NCBI GenBank assembly: GCA_020853105.1
Contig: JADYZM010000040.1
Coordinates: 49,915-113,914, forward strand
DNA length: 64,000 bases
Direction: 5' to 3'
From: Flavobacteriales bacterium
Lineage (GTDB): Bacteria > Bacteroidota > Bacteroidia > Flavobacteriales_E > Vicingaceae
In this document: one piece after another, positions 61,766 through 64,000 of the stretch
How positions within the stretch are numbered: position 1 is the stretch's first letter
Layout: every line of letters starts with the position of its first letter
The notes under the pieces: model-generated
Seen by the model: only the letters and a program-made list of their open reading frames with translations
Database searches by the model: none
What the model was told of the DNA's origin: nothing
Translations under genes and position numbers: made by a program

Positions 61766-62995
61766 CTATTCATCAGCGTTTAGATTAGATAAAACTTCAT
61801 CTTTCTGTTTTGCATCAGGAAAGAAGCTTAATAATTTATCCAAAACTTCATCAACAATCCTATCCGGGCATGAAGCACCGCTTGTTAATATAATTTTAAT
61901 CGGGTTTTTATTTTTCAAAAAATGTTTAGTTTTTACATGTTTTTGACTATTGTAAATGAAATGATTAATCTCATTTGGGCTGATAATTTCATCAGCAGAA
62001 TTAATAAAGTATGTAGGAAGCTTTTCTTCACAAAGTTCCACAATATGAGAGGTGTTTGAACTGTTATATCCGCCAACTACAATTGCCAAATCTGCAGGAA
62101 CTTCCAAGAGTCCCAAAGTTGCCTGTTGATTATCGTTTGTTGCATAACAGAGAGTGTCTCTTGTATCGGCAAAGTGGTTTTTATATTCCTGTTGACCGTA
62201 TTTTTTTATCATGGTATTTTTTAGAAAATCTGCTATTTCTTGAGTTTCTGTTGCCAACATGGTAGTTTGGTTTACAACACCAATTTTAGTTAAATCTTTT
62301 TCAGGATTGAAATCTAAGGAATGCCTCCCTTTGAATTTTTGATAAAACTCGGCGTAAGCTTTCTTTTCGAGTATAATGTCCTCCAAAAATTGAGCTTCAA
62401 TGATGTCTTTGATAACCAATGAATGACCATTGTTTGTGCTGTGTGAAAAGGTAGCTTTTGTTTCTTCGTGTTTTTCTTTTCCGTGAATTATAATTGTAAA
62501 ATCATTGTTCCCTAATTTTTCCGATTGTTTCCAAACTCTTTCAACAAAAGGACATGTTGTGTTATATAATTGAGTTTCAATATTTTTTTCTTTTAATATT
62601 TTTTCAATCTCCAATGTGGTTCCGAAAGCTGGAACAACAACAATATCATCACTTGTAATTTTATCCCATGGAATAAATTGGCTACCATGAGTGTCCATAA
62701 TAAATTTAACGCCGCGTTCTTCTAAATCCTTGTTAACAATAGGATTGTGTATCATTTGACTTAACAAATAAATATTTTTATCTGAATTTTCTTCAATTGC
62801 TTTGTATGCAATTTCAATAGCATTTTCAACACCATAGCAGAAACCAAAATGCCTTGCAATTAAAAACTGAACTGGACCAAAATCAAGTAGAGTAGGAGTA
62901 AAGCTCTTTTTTTTAGGATCGGTAAGTTTTCTTCTATTTTTTATAAATGAAATAAATGAACTTCTATAGAAATTTGGTATTTCAAAAGATTTCAT
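61766..62995 (-). CDS. ispH: 4-hydroxy-3-methylbut-2-enyl diphosphate reductase (IspH, long form)
   Basis: A 409-residue iron-sulfur enzyme, the last step of the MEP isoprenoid pathway (HMBPP to IPP and DMAPP). The three cluster-ligand cysteines are seen in HFGFCYGVENAIEIAY, YNTTCPFVERVW and TSGASCPDRIVDEVL; the HGSQF and NQTTMLATETQEI regions fit too. It has an N-terminal extension of about 45 residues and is longer than E. coli IspH (316), like cyanobacterial and plant enzymes. Seven bases downstream of the coiled-coil gene. Confidence 0.94.
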   Translation of the reverse strand: MKSFEIPNFYRSSFISFIKNRRKLTDPKKKSFTPTLLDFGPVQFLIARHFGFCYGVENAIEIAYKAIEENSDKNIYLLSQMIHNPIVNKDLEERGVKFIMDTHGSQFIPWDKITSDDIVVVPAFGTTLEIEKILKEKNIETQLYNTTCPFVERVWKQSEKLGNNDFTIIIHGKEKHEETKATFSHSTNNGHSLVIKDIIEAQFLEDIILEKKAYAEFYQKFKGRHSLDFNPEKDLTKIGVVNQTTMLATETQEIADFLKNTMIKKYGQQEYKNHFADTRDTLCYATNDNQQATLGLLEVPADLAIVVGGYNSSNTSHIVELCEEKLPTYFINSADEIISPNEINHFIYNSQKHVKTKHFLKNKNPIKIILTSGASCPDRIVDEVLDKLLSFFPDAKQKDEVLSNLNADE

Positions 62996-63002
62996 GATAA
63001 AA

Positions 63003-64000
63003 CTAAAATTTAATTCCTTTACTCCCTCTAGAGAAACGTTTAGCAGCGTCTGAAAGTTTACCTGTTTTTTTACTTTCGGTAACAGTTGCAGATTTTACTT
63101 TAAATCCTGATTTTTCACCGGCTTCTTTAAGCTCTCTCTCTTTATCAGCTTTTTCCTTTTCATGAGCTAATCGAGCAGCTTCCTCTTCCATTTGCCTTTT
63201 CAGTTGAGCTTCTTCCAAATCTTTTAATTGTTTTTCTCTGGCGGCTTGTTCTTCAGCTAATTTTGCGTTTATCTCATCAATTTCTTTTTGCTTAGCAGCT
63301 TCTGTTTCACGAGCTAATTTTGCATCATTTTCTGCTTTTTCTTTAGCCAAACGCTCTTCTTCTTGTTTTTTGGCAGCAGCTTCTTGTTCAGCTTTTGCTT
63401 TAGCCTCAGCATTTGCTTTGGCTTTGGCTTCAGCTTCTGCTTTTTCTCTAGCCAAACGTTCTTCTTCTAATTTTTTAGTGGCAGCCTCAGATTCTGCTTT
63501 GGCTTTGACTTCTGTCTCTGCTTTTTCTTTTGCTAATCGTTCTTCTTCTTGTTTTTTAAGAGCAGCTTCCGCTTCTGCCTTTGCTTTAGCCTCCGCCTCT
63601 GCTTTGGCTTTAGCCTCTGCCTCCGCTTTTTCTTTAGCCAAACGTTCTTCTTCCAATTTTTTAGCTTTCGCCTCAGCTTCTGACTTTGCTTTAGCTTCCG
63701 CCTCCGCTTTGGCTTTGGCTTCTGCCTCTGCTTTTTCTTTAGCAATTCTTTCTTCTTCTAATTTTTTAGCGGCAAACTCAGAATCTGCTTTTGCTTTGGC
63801 TTCAGCCTCTGCTTTGGCTTTAGCTTCCGCTTCTGCTTTTTCTTTAGCGAGTCTTTCTTCCTCTTGTTTTTTAAGAGCTGCATCCGCTTCAGCCTTTGCT
63901 TTAGCCTCCGCCTCCGCCTTAGCTTTGGCTTCTGCTTCTGCTTTTTCTTTAGCGAGTCTTTCTTCCTCTTGTTTTTTAAGAGCTGCATCCGCTTCAGCCT
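63003..64000 (-). CDS. Long Ala/Glu/Lys-rich coiled-coil repeat protein (3' part, runs off the window)
   Basis: Open in frame from 64000 to the stop at 63003, with the start beyond the right edge, so only about 332 C-terminal residues are seen. The sequence is a long heptad-type run of (K)EEERLAKEKAEAEAKAKAEA units with a period of 35 residues (105 nt). The two copies at 63831-63895 and 63936-64000 are identical over 65 bases. After the repeats the tail (about the last 90 residues, DEINAKLAEEQAAREKQLKD... then GEKSGFKVKSATVTESKKTG) loses the repeat and ends GSKGIKF. Cellular role is unknown; a rigid coiled coil is expected. The start codon seen within the window at 63656 is not real. Confidence 0.75.
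   Translation of the reverse strand, partial: AEADAALKKQEEERLAKEKAEAEAKAKAEAEAKAKAEADAALKKQEEERLAKEKAEAEAKAKAEAEAKAKADSEFAAKKLEEERIAKEKAEAEAKAKAEAEAKAKSEAEAKAKKLEEERLAKEKAEAEAKAKAEAEAKAKAEAEAALKKQEEERLAKEKAETEVKAKAESEAATKKLEEERLAREKAEAEAKAKANAEAKAKAEQEAAAKKQEEERLAKEKAENDAKLARETEAAKQKEIDEINAKLAEEQAAREKQLKDLEEAQLKRQMEEEAARLAHEKEKADKERELKEAGEKSGFKVKSATVTESKKTGKLSDAAKRFSRGSKGIKF

Noticed and set aside
63533..63988. Lys/Arg-rich ORFs on the minus strand in other frames within the coiled-coil gene
   Set aside because: They are out-of-frame shadows of the A/E/K-rich repeats; the real frame is open from 64000 to 63003.
63831..64000. Tandem repeats considered as CRISPR or mobile repeats
   Set aside because: They lie inside one open reading frame and keep a 105-nt coding period without spacers.
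1..64000. tRNA, rRNA, insertion sequences, prophage, CRISPR-Cas, toxin-antitoxin or restriction genes
   Set aside because: None of the encoded proteins or intergenic stretches matches such elements by eye.

Overview
The window is chromosomal DNA from a low-GC member of the Bacteroidota, most likely a flavobacterium-like marine or freshwater lineage. This rests on several things seen together: a 289-residue primary sigma factor next to pnp and rpsO; TAnnTTTG -7 promoter boxes just upstream of many genes; a C-terminal type IX secretion (T9SS) sorting domain; a GLPGLI protein paired with a PF14905-type outer-membrane barrel; TonB-dependent receptors with carboxypeptidase-regulatory N-termini; and two-component-type propeller (Reg_prop/Y_Y_Y) signalling proteins. 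I saw no tRNA, rRNA, CRISPR array, insertion sequence or prophage.

Layout. 1-2.7 kb: a secreted SPOR protein with a duplicated domain, beside an outer-membrane barrel carrying thrombospondin type 3 and EF-hand calcium motifs. 2.9-6.4 kb: a LOG-family protein and uvrA. 6.4-18 kb (all minus strand): an exopolysaccharide/capsule assembly cluster (MraY/WecA-like transferase, rfbC, Wzc-like kinase, Wza-like lipoprotein, GT4, WbaP/WcaJ-like transferase, two lipoproteins, a Gfo/Idh dehydrogenase) interrupted by lpdA. 18-26 kb: pcm, two rRNA pseudouridine synthases, mutL, rhomboid protease, a probable futalosine hydrolase, a saccharopine dehydrogenase-like enzyme and DUF423. 26-32.6 kb: barrel plus GLPGLI pair, small secreted proteins, an acyltransferase and YbaB/EbfC. 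32.7-38.3 kb: a two-gene signalling operon, a secreted TPR-caspase protein followed by a propeller-PP2C phosphatase. 38.3-41.9 kb: queD, then the tyrosine-degradation pair hmgA-hppD. 41.9-54.4 kb: core information-processing genes (DEAD-box helicase, trmH, rpoD, pnp, rpsO, then meaB and the thrS-infC-rpmI-rplT operon). 54.4-64 kb: tnaA, a YhbP-family protein, a frameshifted T9SS surface protein, a TonB receptor, ispH, and the 3' part of a long A/E/K coiled-coil repeat gene that runs off the right edge.

How genes work together. The EPS proteins form the lipid-carrier priming, tyrosine-kinase and export steps of a Wzx/Wzy-type pathway, but flippase and polymerase are not in the window. hmgA and hppD give consecutive steps of tyrosine catabolism, and tnaA gives tryptophan breakdown to indole. 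thrS, infC, rpmI, rplT, rpsO, pnp and rpoD form the translation/transcription core.

No complete undescribed defence or mobile system is evident. The items most worth a second look are the caspase/PP2C operon, a helically phased TTCGnCGAA palindrome pair found in three intergenic regions, the structured leader with a small ORF before tnaA, the structured leader of the DEAD-box helicase gene, and the single-base frameshift in the T9SS protein.
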